Shown: positions 15,443 to 24,169 of the stretch, in pieces
Numbering within the stretch: position 1 is the first letter of the stretch
Layout: each line of letters opens with the position of its first letter
From: Desulfarculus baarsii DSM 2075
Lineage (GTDB): Bacteria; Desulfobacterota; Desulfarculia; Desulfarculales; Desulfarculaceae
Assembly: GCF_000143965.1 (NCBI RefSeq)
Contig: NC_014365.1
Coordinates: forward strand, 3,189,501 to 3,253,500
DNA length: 64,000 nt
Direction of reading: 5' to 3'
Position numbers and translations under genes: made by a program
Notes under the pieces: model-generated
Database searches by the model: none
Seen by the model: only the letters and a program-made list of their open reading frames with translations
What the model was told of the DNA's origin: nothing

Positions 15443-16471
15443 CTAGCCCCAAACCCCGGCCACGGCCGCGCCGCAACGGGCGCAGGCCCCGTCGACCAGG
15501 CCGCCGACGTCCACGCCGTAGCCATGGCGGGCCACCACCTTGGCCCCACAGGCCGGACAATAGGTGTTTTCGCCGTCGTGGCCAGCCACGTTGCCGATGT
15601 AGACGTGCCGCAAGCCAGCCTGGCGACCGATGGCCAGGGCCCGCTCCAGGCTGGCCAGGCTGGTGGCGGCGGGGCCGTGCTCGGCGTATTTGTAACGCGG
15701 CTGGTAGGCGCTGACGTGCCAGGGCGTATCGACCGAGAGCTTTTCGACAATGAAGCCACACAAGCGGGCCAGTTCGTCGGGATCGTCGTTTTTGCCGGGG
15801 ATCAGAAGCGTGGTCAGCTCCAGCCAGACGCCGGCCCGACGCAGGCGCGTCAGCGTGTCCAAAACCGGTTGCAGGCGGGCCTTGCATTCGTGGCGATAAA
15901 ACTCGTCGTTGAAGGCCTTCAGGTCCACGTTGGCCGCGTGCAAAAGCCCCTGGCAGGCCTCCACGCAGTCGGCCGACTGATAGCCGTTGGTGACGAAGAC
16001 GTTTTTCAGCCCGGCCTCCACGGCCAGGGCCATGCAATCGCGGGCGTATTCAAAGTAGATCGTGGGCTCGGTGTAGGTGTAGCTGATCGAGGCGCAAGCC
16101 GCCGCCTTGGCCTGGGCCACGATGGCCGCCGGCTCGATGAGGCCCCCTGGCCCGCCGCCGGCGACCTCGCCGTCGCCGGACGCCTGGCTGATCCGCCAGT
16201 TCTGGCAAAAGGCGCAGGCGAAATTGCAACCCACCGTGGCGATGGAAAACGACCGCGAGCCGGGCAAGAAGTGGTAGAGCGGCTTTTTCTCGATGGGATC
16301 GACGTTGGCGGCGATGGGCCGGCCCCACACCAGCGACCACAACACGCCGTCTTGATTTTCGCGCACCTGACAGATTCCGCGCTTGCCGGGGGCGATCGTG
16401 CAACCATGGGCGCACAGCCGACAACGGACCTTGCCGTCGGCCAACGCGTCCCAGAATTCCGCCCGTCGCAT
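15443..16471 (-). CDS. amrS: AmmeMemoRadiSam-system radical SAM enzyme (AmrS / PflA-like)
   Basis: The 342-residue radical SAM protein has a [4Fe-4S] motif CNFACAFC (Cys82, Cys86, Cys89) inside FSIATVGCNFACAFCQNW, typical of the PflA-like AmrS family. An N-terminal Cys cluster (CRLCAHGCTIAPGKRGIC) precedes it. A C-terminal zinc-ribbon-like tail carries two CxxC pairs (CPACG and CARCG). AmrS normally works with a Memo-like and an AMMECR1-like protein; neither partner is in this window. The second ATG of a pair (16471) has GGGAGG 6 nt away and is chosen. It leads a tight radical-SAM/radC/pyrF cluster. Confidence 0.88.
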   Translation of the reverse strand: MRRAEFWDALADGKVRCRLCAHGCTIAPGKRGICQVRENQDGVLWSLVWGRPIAANVDPIEKKPLYHFLPGSRSFSIATVGCNFACAFCQNWRISQASGDGEVAGGGPGGLIEPAAIVAQAKAAACASISYTYTEPTIYFEYARDCMALAVEAGLKNVFVTNGYQSADCVEACQGLLHAANVDLKAFNDEFYRHECKARLQPVLDTLTRLRRAGVWLELTTLLIPGKNDDPDELARLCGFIVEKLSVDTPWHVSAYQPRYKYAEHGPAATSLASLERALAIGRQAGLRHVYIGNVAGHDGENTYCPACGAKVVARHGYGVDVGGLVDGACARCGAAVAGVWG

Positions 16472-16557
16472 CATCGGCCTCCCGCTTGGTTGTTTTTTTT
16501 GGCTCGGAGCAAGCCGCGCCGCCGATGGAATCTTCCGCAACGCGGCCTCCTTGTGGC

Positions 16558-16565
16558 ATTATAAA
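16558..16565. promoter_or_regulatory. Overlapping divergent -10 elements
   Basis: ATTATAAA reads TATAAT on the minus strand (16558-16563) and TATAAA on the plus strand (16560-16565). It lies between the divergent radical SAM and TPR genes and could serve both. No convincing -35 hexamer is seen on either side, so the call rests on the -10 and the gene layout. Confidence 0.45.
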
Positions 16566-16596
16566 CCGGTTGTAAACGGATTCCCAGGGGTTGGAC

Positions 16597-17829
16597 TTGA
16601 AACTGTCTTACCAGAAAATGCAGGCGCTCCTGGTCGAGGGCAACAAAATGGCCCTCGACACCCTCGAAGGCTATCTGGAGCCGTTCAAGTTTTACCGGGT
16701 CTGGACGGCCGTGGGCGTGGATGAAGCCATGCTCGCCATCAAGGATCGGCCCATCGACATCATCATCACCGGTTGGAAGATGCAGCCCATCAGCGGCCTG
16801 CAACTGGTGGAGATGGCCCGCCGCCGGCCCGAACTCAAGGACGCGCCCATCCTGCTGGTGGCCGACCGCCGCGACAAGCACTTGGAGAAAATCGGCAAGG
16901 ATTCCGGGGCCACGGCGGTCATCGGCCACCCCATCACCGCCAAGGACGTCCAGCGGGTGGTGGACGAGATGCTCTCCAAGCGGATCGACCCCCAGCACGA
17001 GCAGTTCCTGGCCCACATGGAGGCGGCCCGTCAGGCCGAACGCCGCAAAAAATCCGCCGAAGCCATCGAGGCCTATCGTCAGGCCCTGGAACTGTTCGAG
17101 GACGAAACGGCCATGATGGCCCTGGCCCGCCTGCTGCGGCGGGCCGGCGACGAAGACGGCGCCACGAAGTTGCTCTTCGCCACGCTGCGGGCCAACCCCG
17201 ACGCCCTCAAGGCCTACCTGGAACTGGCCATGATCTATCGCGGCCAGAGCCGCCTGGAAGACGCCCTCAAGGTGATGCAGGCCGCCCTGGGCGCGGCCGA
17301 ACGCCTCAAACACGGCGGGCTGACCAAGGCCAGCCTCTATTACTACATGGGCGAAATCGAGTTGCAGCTCAAGCATCTGCAAAAGGCCCTGGGCCACTTC
17401 GACCTGGCCATGGGCGAACTGCCCGACGACGTGGAAATGGCCAGCAACATCGGCGACGCCCTGGCCGGCCAGGGCCACTACGCCGAGTCCGAGCAGTATT
17501 ACCAAAAGGCCCTGGAGCTCGACCCCAGCCTGGCCCACGTCTACAACCGCCTGGGCATCGCCCACCGCCGCCAGGGCAAGCACGACATGGCCCTGAACCT
17601 CTACCGCAAGGCCCTGGCCTTCCACCCCAACGACGAACACCTGCTCTACAACATGGCCCGGGTGCACTGGGAGTTGGCTGAATACCAACTGGCCTCCGAG
17701 GTGCTGACCAAGGCCCTGGAGATCAACCCCGAGTTGGTCGAGGCCCAGCGCCTGCTGGGCGCGGCCTTGCACAGGATGGGCTTCCAGGTCACCGCCGACG
17801 GCGCTCCCCCCGAGCCCGGCGACGACTGA
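16597..17829 (+). CDS. Pseudo-receiver domain plus TPR repeat protein
   Basis: The 410-residue protein has a CheY-like receiver fold at residues about 8-125 (ALLVEGNK...DIIITGWKMQPISGLQLVEMARR...APILLVADRRD). It is degenerate: the phospho-acceptor Asp is Gly59 (ITGW in place of ITDW), the conserved late Lys is His111 (GHPI for KPF), and only one of the acidic pair remains. It should not be phosphorylated. From about residue 150 to the end there are several tetratricopeptide repeats, including NIGDALAGQGHYAESEQYYQ, YNRLGIAHRRQGKHDMALNL and NMARVHWELAEYQLASEV. The TTG at 16597 has AGGGG 6 nt upstream. It probably acts as a scaffold or as a sensor independent of phosphorylation. Confidence 0.85.
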   Translation: MKLSYQKMQALLVEGNKMALDTLEGYLEPFKFYRVWTAVGVDEAMLAIKDRPIDIIITGWKMQPISGLQLVEMARRRPELKDAPILLVADRRDKHLEKIGKDSGATAVIGHPITAKDVQRVVDEMLSKRIDPQHEQFLAHMEAARQAERRKKSAEAIEAYRQALELFEDETAMMALARLLRRAGDEDGATKLLFATLRANPDALKAYLELAMIYRGQSRLEDALKVMQAALGAAERLKHGGLTKASLYYYMGEIELQLKHLQKALGHFDLAMGELPDDVEMASNIGDALAGQGHYAESEQYYQKALELDPSLAHVYNRLGIAHRRQGKHDMALNLYRKALAFHPNDEHLLYNMARVHWELAEYQLASEVLTKALEINPELVEAQRLLGAALHRMGFQVTADGAPPEPGDD

Positions 17830-17986
17830 AGCGCCCCCGCCAGCCTGCACGCCATCGGTTGCCCCCTGTCATCGCGAATCATTCGGTGCTAATCTGAGCA
17901 TGCGGCCCGGCCCGCGCGATGGGCGCGCGATGGCTTGGCGCATGGGAGCAGAGGGGCCATGGCCCCGCTTGTGACGGAGTGACGAC

Positions 17987-18424
17987 ATGAACGCGTCAGC
18001 GAAACGCGGCTATTGGGCCGCCCTGATTTGCTCATTGACCATGGCGCTTTGCCTGGCCGGCCCCTTGCCGGCGCGGTCGGCCCAGGACCAGGCCGGCCGC
18101 GCAGCCACGGAGTGGCTGGCGTTGGTGGATGGCGGCGACTATCGGCAGGCCTGGAGCGCGACCGGCGAGTTGATACGTGATGCGATGACCGCCCAGGCCT
18201 GGGAGTCGCTGCTGGAACAGGCGCGCCGCCCGTTGGGCGAAAAATCGGCCCGCCAGGAGACGTCGCGGCGCGCCTACGAGCAATTGCCCGGCGCGCCGGA
18301 TGGTCAATACCTGGTTCTGACCTTCGATTCCAGCTTTGCTCACAAGGCGCGGGCAATGGAGACACTGACCCTGCGCCGCGAGGCCGACGGCGTCTGGCGC
18401 GTGGTGGGCTACTTCATTCGTTGA
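17987..18424 (+). CDS. DUF4019 family secreted protein
   Basis: The 145-residue protein has a signal peptide at residues about 1-31 (a Lys/Arg start, then AALICSLTMALCLAGPLPARSA). The mature part matches DUF4019: AATEWLALVDGGDYRQAWSATG, RRPLGEKSARQE, LPGAPDGQYLVLTFDSSFAHKARAMET and a C-terminal GVWRVVGYFIR. The function of the family is unknown; an export or periplasmic location is inferred. The ATG at 17987 has GGAG with 7-nt spacing. Its message probably ends at the terminator at 18492-18514. The upstream 157-nt gap contains only a GGGGCCATGGCCCC palindrome. Confidence 0.85.
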   Translation: MNASAKRGYWAALICSLTMALCLAGPLPARSAQDQAGRAATEWLALVDGGDYRQAWSATGELIRDAMTAQAWESLLEQARRPLGEKSARQETSRRAYEQLPGAPDGQYLVLTFDSSFAHKARAMETLTLRREADGVWRVVGYFIR

Positions 18425-18491
18425 TCTCGGACCAGGCGCGCCGCCCGCCGCGGGAGTATAATCGGCGCGCCGCGTTCGCCGAGCCATGATT

Positions 18492-18514
18492 GGCCCGACG
18501 GGTCCGGTTTTTTT
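18492..18514 (+). terminator. Terminator or attenuator before the first GT-C-like gene
   Basis: GGCCC-GAC-GGGTCC (18492-18505, one G:U pair) is followed by a run of seven T ending at 18514. A TATAAT at 18457-18462 lies upstream without a clear -35. The hairpin may end the DUF4019 message or attenuate a promoter of the following operon. Confidence 0.7.
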
Positions 18515-18547
18515 GTGCGAAAACAGCCGCGGAAGCCATTATCGCTC

Positions 18548-21277
18548 ATGAACCAGGATAGCGCCCCAGCCCCAGAGCGACCGGCGTTGGCAACCGGCCC
18601 CAAATATTATCTGGCCGTGGTAGGCATGATCTACGCCGCGGCCGTGGGCCTACGCGTGGCCCGTTTCCTTTCGGCCCGGCTATCGGCCGAAAACGGCTTG
18701 GTCGGCAGCACGGCCGAACAATTTCTGCGGGGCGACTTTCCCCTGTTCCTGATGGGCAAGGACTTCATGGGCGTCTATGACGTGTTGCCCATGGTCCCGC
18801 TTCTGCATTTCCTCGGGCCGTCGTCGTACATCCTCAATCTATGGTCGCCGCTCTACACCCTGGGGGCCATGATCGTCGTTCACCGGCTACTCCAACGCGT
18901 GGTCGGCCCCTGGGGCGTGCTGACGGGCCTGGCTTTTCTGGCCATCCCGCCGGCTTTCTGGCTGCACTACTGCGGCTACGCCCAGACTCACTACACTCTG
19001 GGCGTGCTGCTCAGCGCCCTGCTGATGCTCCAGACCGCGCGCCTGTCCGAGGCCGAGCACTGGGGCGCGGGCCAGACATTTTTGTGGGGCCTGGCCGCCG
19101 GGGCCGGGCTCTACGGCAACGCCCAGACGGTGGGCGTATTTTTGGCCTGCGCGGCCTTTTTGCTGGCCACGTCCTGGCGACGCGTGCGGCCGCTGAATCT
19201 GGTCGCCTTTTGCGGCGGCGGCCTGCTGGGCGGCCTGCCCCTGCTCTACTATCTGCTCACGGCCCAAACCGCCTACGCCGACAAGATCAACGTCTTTTCC
19301 TGGGGCTACGTGGCCAAGCATTTCCACGAGCTGTGGACCAACGCCCTGCCCATTATCCTGGGCTTCAACACTCCGCCCACGGGGGGAAGCCTGAGCCCCG
19401 CTTCGCCTTGGTTTGGCTTGTATCTGCTTTTGCTGGCGGTGGTCTGCGCGGGCCTTGGCGGGTTGATCCAGCGTGGTCTGCGGGGCCGCCCCCGCCTGGC
19501 GCTGCTGTTTCCCCTGGTGGCGGCGGTGTATGTGGTCATTTTGCTCACTAGCCACTATGGCCTTTTTCTGCATGGCAGCCAGCAGGCCTATCTCATGTCG
19601 CTGTACCTGGTCTTGCCCGCCGCCCTGGGCCTGGTGGTCACCTGGTTCGAACCACGCGCCAAGATCGCCGCCGGCTTGTTGACGGCCCTGACCATAGGCA
19701 TAAACGTCGGCGGTTACGCCGCCTTCCGGCCCAATGTCTACCCGCTGTTTCTTTCGCCGGCCATCCAGGCCCGGCAAAACCGCGATTACTTGGAGGCGGC
19801 GGAGCTTTTGCGCCGGGCCGGGGCCCACCATGTCTACGCCGAAAACAGTTGGCTCCTGGGCTTTTACGGCAATGGCGACCCGTTGGCGGTGCATCCGTGG
19901 CAGCCGCGCAAAAACGAGGACGCCCACCGGGTCGACGCCAGCCTTGATCCGTTGTTTTATGGCGTGGATATCGCTTCCTCGACGACTTTGCTGGGCCTGA
20001 AGCACAAAATCGCCACCGTGGGCGGTCGACTGTCGCGCTGGGGTTTTGCCCAGCCCGACAAGGGCCTTTTGCTGGAGCGCCACGCTTGGCGGGCCCGAAG
20101 TCTGAACGGCCAAGACCTGGGCGACGCCCTCGGCGATGGCGATTTGGCCAGCGGCTTCCAGACCGCCGGTCCAGCCGGGCCGGGCCAGGGTTTCGTCCTG
20201 GATTTGGGCGCGGCCCAGACGGTCAGCGGCCTGGCCCTGATCCCGCAAGGTTATGTCGAAACGCCCAAGGGCCTGACCATCGAGGGCTCGCTCGACGGCC
20301 ACGTCTTTTTCCCTCTGGCCCAAAGCCACGGCTACGTCGGGCCGTTCTATATGTCCGGGCCCCATCCGGTGCTCAAACTGCGTCATCCCAGGGTCGAAAG
20401 CTATTGGCGGCCTTGCCTAGTCCGCCAGATCAGGATCAGCCACCTTGGCCGCTCCAACCGGCCCTGGTCCGCGCGCGAGGTTCTGCTCTGGGGCCCCGGG
20501 CCGGCCGCCGGGCCAGACGCCGACTGGTCGTCCAGCGCCGTGGCCTTGCGCCGGCTGGTCGGCCGGCTCAAGCCCGCGCGGGTCTACGCCGACACCTGGG
20601 CGGCGGCGGTGGCGCGCACCAGCGCGGACGCGCCGCCGTGGATCAGCCTGGCCCACGGCTTCCACAACGAAAGCCGGCCCGATCCGCCCCTGGCGCAATG
20701 GCCGGAGCTGATCGCCGGGCGGGGCTCGTTGGTGGTCGTCGATCGGCCAGAGGCCGCCGCCACCCGCCGCGCCCTGGAGCTGCTGGGCTTGCCGTTCACG
20801 GAGGCGTCTGCCGGCCGATTACGGGCCTTCGCCCTTGGCAATCCACCGGCCCGCCCGGTCATCGAGCCCCGCGCGATCAGCTCGCGGCTCTCGCCCGCGG
20901 CCGCCGCCCAACTAGCCCACCCCGGCGGCCGAACGCCCTGGAGCACCAACGGCCCGCAAAGCGCCGGCGGCGCGCTGGATATCGACCTGGGCCGGCCGCG
21001 CCTGGTGCGGCTGGTGGAGCTGCGCACCCCCGATTTCGCCCAAGACTACCCCCGCGCGCTGACGGCGTGGGTCTCCGACGACGGCCGCGCCTGGCGACCC
21101 ACGCCCCTCGCGCCGGCCGGACCACTGTTCTTCAGCGGGCAGATGTTGCTGCGCCGTGGCGGCGCGGTCAATATCTTCAGCCTCGGACCTGGCGTGACCA
21201 CGCGCCATCTGCGCCTGGCCCTGGCCCCCAACCATTGCCCGTGGTGGTGGTCGGTCCAGGAGCTGGTTCTGCGCTAG
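18548..21277 (+). CDS. GT-C-like multi-pass membrane protein with two discoidin-like domains, paralog A
   Basis: A 909-residue protein with roughly ten membrane helices in residues 1-390. The fold resembles GT-C/PMT-like glycosyltransferases, which use polyprenyl-phosphate sugars outside the membrane. The loop after helix 1 reads SAENGLVGSTAEQFLRGDFP and contains a possible catalytic acid. The soluble C half has one F5/8-type-C (discoidin) like domain at residues about 535-650 (GFVLDLGAAQTVSGLALIP), a middle alpha/beta segment, and a second discoidin-like domain at about 800-909 (DIDLGRPRLVRLVELR, ending WWWSVQELVLR). It is a tandem paralog of the next gene. The start is set by alignment with it (MNQDSAPA versus MSQNSAPA); a GTG at 18515 abuts the terminator. 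A specific substrate cannot be given. Confidence 0.78.
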   Translation: MNQDSAPAPERPALATGPKYYLAVVGMIYAAAVGLRVARFLSARLSAENGLVGSTAEQFLRGDFPLFLMGKDFMGVYDVLPMVPLLHFLGPSSYILNLWSPLYTLGAMIVVHRLLQRVVGPWGVLTGLAFLAIPPAFWLHYCGYAQTHYTLGVLLSALLMLQTARLSEAEHWGAGQTFLWGLAAGAGLYGNAQTVGVFLACAAFLLATSWRRVRPLNLVAFCGGGLLGGLPLLYYLLTAQTAYADKINVFSWGYVAKHFHELWTNALPIILGFNTPPTGGSLSPASPWFGLYLLLLAVVCAGLGGLIQRGLRGRPRLALLFPLVAAVYVVILLTSHYGLFLHGSQQAYLMSLYLVLPAALGLVVTWFEPRAKIAAGLLTALTIGINVGGYAAFRPNVYPLFLSPAIQARQNRDYLEAAELLRRAGAHHVYAENSWLLGFYGNGDPLAVHPWQPRKNEDAHRVDASLDPLFYGVDIASSTTLLGLKHKIATVGGRLSRWGFAQPDKGLLLERHAWRARSLNGQDLGDALGDGDLASGFQTAGPAGPGQGFVLDLGAAQTVSGLALIPQGYVETPKGLTIEGSLDGHVFFPLAQSHGYVGPFYMSGPHPVLKLRHPRVESYWRPCLVRQIRISHLGRSNRPWSAREVLLWGPGPAAGPDADWSSSAVALRRLVGRLKPARVYADTWAAAVARTSADAPPWISLAHGFHNESRPDPPLAQWPELIAGRGSLVVVDRPEAAATRRALELLGLPFTEASAGRLRAFALGNPPARPVIEPRAISSRLSPAAAAQLAHPGGRTPWSTNGPQSAGGALDIDLGRPRLVRLVELRTPDFAQDYPRALTAWVSDDGRAWRPTPLAPAGPLFFSGQMLLRRGGAVNIFSLGPGVTTRHLRLALAPNHCPWWWSVQELVLR

Positions 21278-21361
21278 ACCGTTGGGGCGAACTGCGCTAT
21301 GCTGCACGCAAACGGTGGCGATGTCACGGTCATGGCCTGCCCCAAGGACCACAGCCGCGTC

Positions 21362-24169
21362 ATGAGTCAAAACAGCGCCCCGGCCGAGGAGCGGCCGGCG
21401 CCGGCAATCGCGCCGAAACGTTATCGGGCAATGGTCATCGCCCTCTACGCCGTGGCGGTGGGCCTGCGCTTGGCCCGTTACGCTTGCGGCCGCCTGTCGG
21501 GCGAAAACGCCCTTATCGGCTCCACGGCCGAGGAGTTCCTGCACGGCAATTTTCCTTTTTTTCTGCTGGGCAAGAATTTTTTCGGCACCTACGACGCCAT
21601 GCTCAGCGCCCCGCTGATTTTTCTGTTCGGGCCGTCGTCCTACATCCTCAACCTTTGGCCGCCGCTGTTCTCGCTGATCGTCATGGTGGTGGTGCACCGC
21701 GCGTTGATCCGCGTGCTCGACCCGCCGGGCGTGCTGGCGGGCCTGGCTTTCATGGCCGTCCCTCCGTCGCTGTGGCTGCTGTATTCCGGCTACGCCCAGA
21801 CCCATTATTCCCTCGACGTCGTCCTGAGCGCCCTTTTGCTGCTGCAAACCGTGCGGCTGAGCCAAGCCCCTCGCTGGAGCGCGGGCCAGGCCTTTTGGTG
21901 GGGCCTGGCCGCCGGGGCCGGCCTTTACACCAATCCACAGACGGTGTGCGTGTTTTTGGCCTGCGCGGCATTTTTGCTGGTCACGGCCTGGCGGCGCGTG
22001 CGGCCGCTGAACCTGGCGGCCTTTTGCGGCGGCGGCCTGCTGGGCGGCCTGCCCGTGCTCTGCTATTACGCATTGCACGATCTGACCTACAAAAAACAGC
22101 TGGCCTCGGTCTTTGGCTGGCATTATCTGCCGCCCAACCTGAAGGCCTTTTTGTTCAACTCGCTGCCCATCATCGTGGGCTTCAACACCAAGATCAGCGG
22201 TGACGAGCTGTTTGTTGGCTCACCGCGCTTTTGGGCCTACGCCGCCGTGGCCATGCTTATGGCCGTGGGCATGGGCGCGCTGTCGTGGCGCGGTCTGCGC
22301 GGCCGCCCCCGCGAGGCCGCCTTGCCGCCGCTGGTGGCCGCGGTCAACCTGGCCGTTTTGCTTTTTTCGGTCTATGGCTTGGCCCTGGCCTCCTATCGTC
22401 AGGCCTATCTACTGCCGTGGTATCTGGCCTTGCCCTTTTGCTGGGGACTGGCGGCCTCTTGGGCGGCGCGCTGGCGGACCTGGGCCTTATGGGCCTGTCT
22501 GGCCTTGATAATTGGCGTCAGCGTAAGTGGCTACCCGCGCTACACCTATCACGGGCTGCCGCTGTTTTTGCCGCCCTCCCGGCAATACGCCGAAAACCAG
22601 CTTTGCCAAGAACAGGCGCGGCAACTGCGCCAGGCCGGCGTCGCGGGCCTGTACGCCCTGGATAGCTGGCTGATAGGCTATTACACCGACGGCGACCCCC
22701 TGGCCGTGCACCCCTGGGCCGCGCGCAAACCCATGCACGCCCACCATGTCGACGCCATGGCTGATCCGCTGTTTTATGGCGATTTTCTGGCCGACGCGCC
22801 GGGGCTGTTAGGCCTGGCCCACAAAACCGCGCCAGTGGCCGGCCAACCAGGCCGGTGGGGTTTTGCCCAACCGGACAAGGGCCGACTGCTGGAACGCCGG
22901 AACTGGCGGGCCGCTAGCCTGGATGGCCTTGACCTACGCCGGGCGCTAAATGACAACGACCTGGCCACCGGCTTCCAGACGCCGGCCAACGCCGCGCCAG
23001 ATCAAGGCTTTGTCCTGGATTTGGGCGCGGCCCACGCCATCACGGGCGTCGGCCTCATCCCGGCCGATCACGCCCAGACCCCAGCCGGGCTGCGCATCGA
23101 GGCCTCGATCGACGGCGTTGGATATTGCACCTTGGCCCAGGCCGCGCACTATCGCGGCCCCTTTTACGTCTCCGGCCCCCATCCGTTTTTGCGCCTTTTC
23201 CATGGCCGGGTGGAGAGCTGGTGGCCGGCGCGGTCGATCCGTTATCTGCGCTTTACGCACCTGGGCCCGGCCAGGCATCCCTGGTCGGTGCGCGAAGTGT
23301 TGCTCTGGGGCCCCGCCGGGCCGGGCCAGCGCGCGACCGATTGGGCCCAGACCGCCGACGAGCTGACGCGGGTCGTGGCCGCGCTGAAGCCAAAGCGCGT
23401 CTATGCCGACGCCTGGGCCGCGGCCGTCTTGCGCCTTCGCCTGGACCACGAGCCCTGGATCAGCCTGAGCCAACCATACGACAACACCGGGGCCCAAACC
23501 ATGGAGCTTGGCCATTGGCCGAGGTTGGACCCCGCTCCGGGAACGGTGGTGGTCTTGGAGGCCGCCGAGGCCCCGGCGGCCCGTCTGGGCCTGGAGCGCT
23601 GGGGCTTCATCTTCGAGGAGCGCCGGGCCGGCCGGCTGGTGGCGTTTAATTTACTGGGCCAGCGCCTGGGGCCACGTATCGAGCCAGCGGCGGTGAGTTC
23701 GGCCAGCGACCCCCGGCGGGCCGCGGCCCTGACCGGCGCTGGCCCCGGCGACGGGCCATGGTCCTCGGGTGGCCCGCAAAACCAGGGCGGCGCACTGGTC
23801 ATCGACCTGGGCCTCAGCCAACCCGTGCGCTGGCTGGAGTTGCACTGCCCCAGCGCCTACAAAGATTTTGCCCGTGGCCTGGCGGCCCGCGCCTCCGACG
23901 ACGGCCACACCTGGCGCGTCGTGGAGATCACGCCCGCCGGCCCCCTGGCCTTCAGCGGCCAGGCCCTGCTGGCCCAGTCCGGCGCGGTGACCGCCTATCA
24001 CCTGGAAAACGGCCTGAAAGCACGCTATCTGGAACTGTCGCTGGACACCGGCGAACCACGCTGGTGGTGGTCGGTGGAAAAGTTGATCCTGCGCGCGCCG
24101 CCCAGGCCAGACCGGGCCACGCGACGCCAAGTCCCTCCGAACAACCCGCAAGTGGTGGCGATCCGATGA
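21362..24169 (+). CDS. GT-C-like multi-pass membrane protein with two discoidin-like domains, paralog B
   Basis: A 935-residue protein with the same architecture as the preceding gene and a tail of about 25 residues. The membrane half includes GENALIGSTAEEFLHGNFP and GPSSYILNLWPPL, matching paralog A in position. Discoidin-like domains lie at about 537-650 (GFVLDLGAAHAITGVGLIP) and 802-910 (LVIDLGLSQPVRWLELH, ending WWWSVEKLILR). DNA stretches around the FLACAAFLL and FCGGGLLGGLP segments are nearly identical in both copies, so this is a tandem duplication. The ATG at 21362 is chosen by alignment with paralog A and has only a weak upstream AAGGA. Its stop overlaps the GT2 start (ATGA), linking it to a polyprenyl-phosphate-type sugar donor enzyme. 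Confidence 0.78.
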   Translation: MSQNSAPAEERPAPAIAPKRYRAMVIALYAVAVGLRLARYACGRLSGENALIGSTAEEFLHGNFPFFLLGKNFFGTYDAMLSAPLIFLFGPSSYILNLWPPLFSLIVMVVVHRALIRVLDPPGVLAGLAFMAVPPSLWLLYSGYAQTHYSLDVVLSALLLLQTVRLSQAPRWSAGQAFWWGLAAGAGLYTNPQTVCVFLACAAFLLVTAWRRVRPLNLAAFCGGGLLGGLPVLCYYALHDLTYKKQLASVFGWHYLPPNLKAFLFNSLPIIVGFNTKISGDELFVGSPRFWAYAAVAMLMAVGMGALSWRGLRGRPREAALPPLVAAVNLAVLLFSVYGLALASYRQAYLLPWYLALPFCWGLAASWAARWRTWALWACLALIIGVSVSGYPRYTYHGLPLFLPPSRQYAENQLCQEQARQLRQAGVAGLYALDSWLIGYYTDGDPLAVHPWAARKPMHAHHVDAMADPLFYGDFLADAPGLLGLAHKTAPVAGQPGRWGFAQPDKGRLLERRNWRAASLDGLDLRRALNDNDLATGFQTPANAAPDQGFVLDLGAAHAITGVGLIPADHAQTPAGLRIEASIDGVGYCTLAQAAHYRGPFYVSGPHPFLRLFHGRVESWWPARSIRYLRFTHLGPARHPWSVREVLLWGPAGPGQRATDWAQTADELTRVVAALKPKRVYADAWAAAVLRLRLDHEPWISLSQPYDNTGAQTMELGHWPRLDPAPGTVVVLEAAEAPAARLGLERWGFIFEERRAGRLVAFNLLGQRLGPRIEPAAVSSASDPRRAAALTGAGPGDGPWSSGGPQNQGGALVIDLGLSQPVRWLELHCPSAYKDFARGLAARASDDGHTWRVVEITPAGPLAFSGQALLAQSGAVTAYHLENGLKARYLELSLDTGEPRWWWSVEKLILRAPPRPDRATRRQVPPNNPQVVAIR

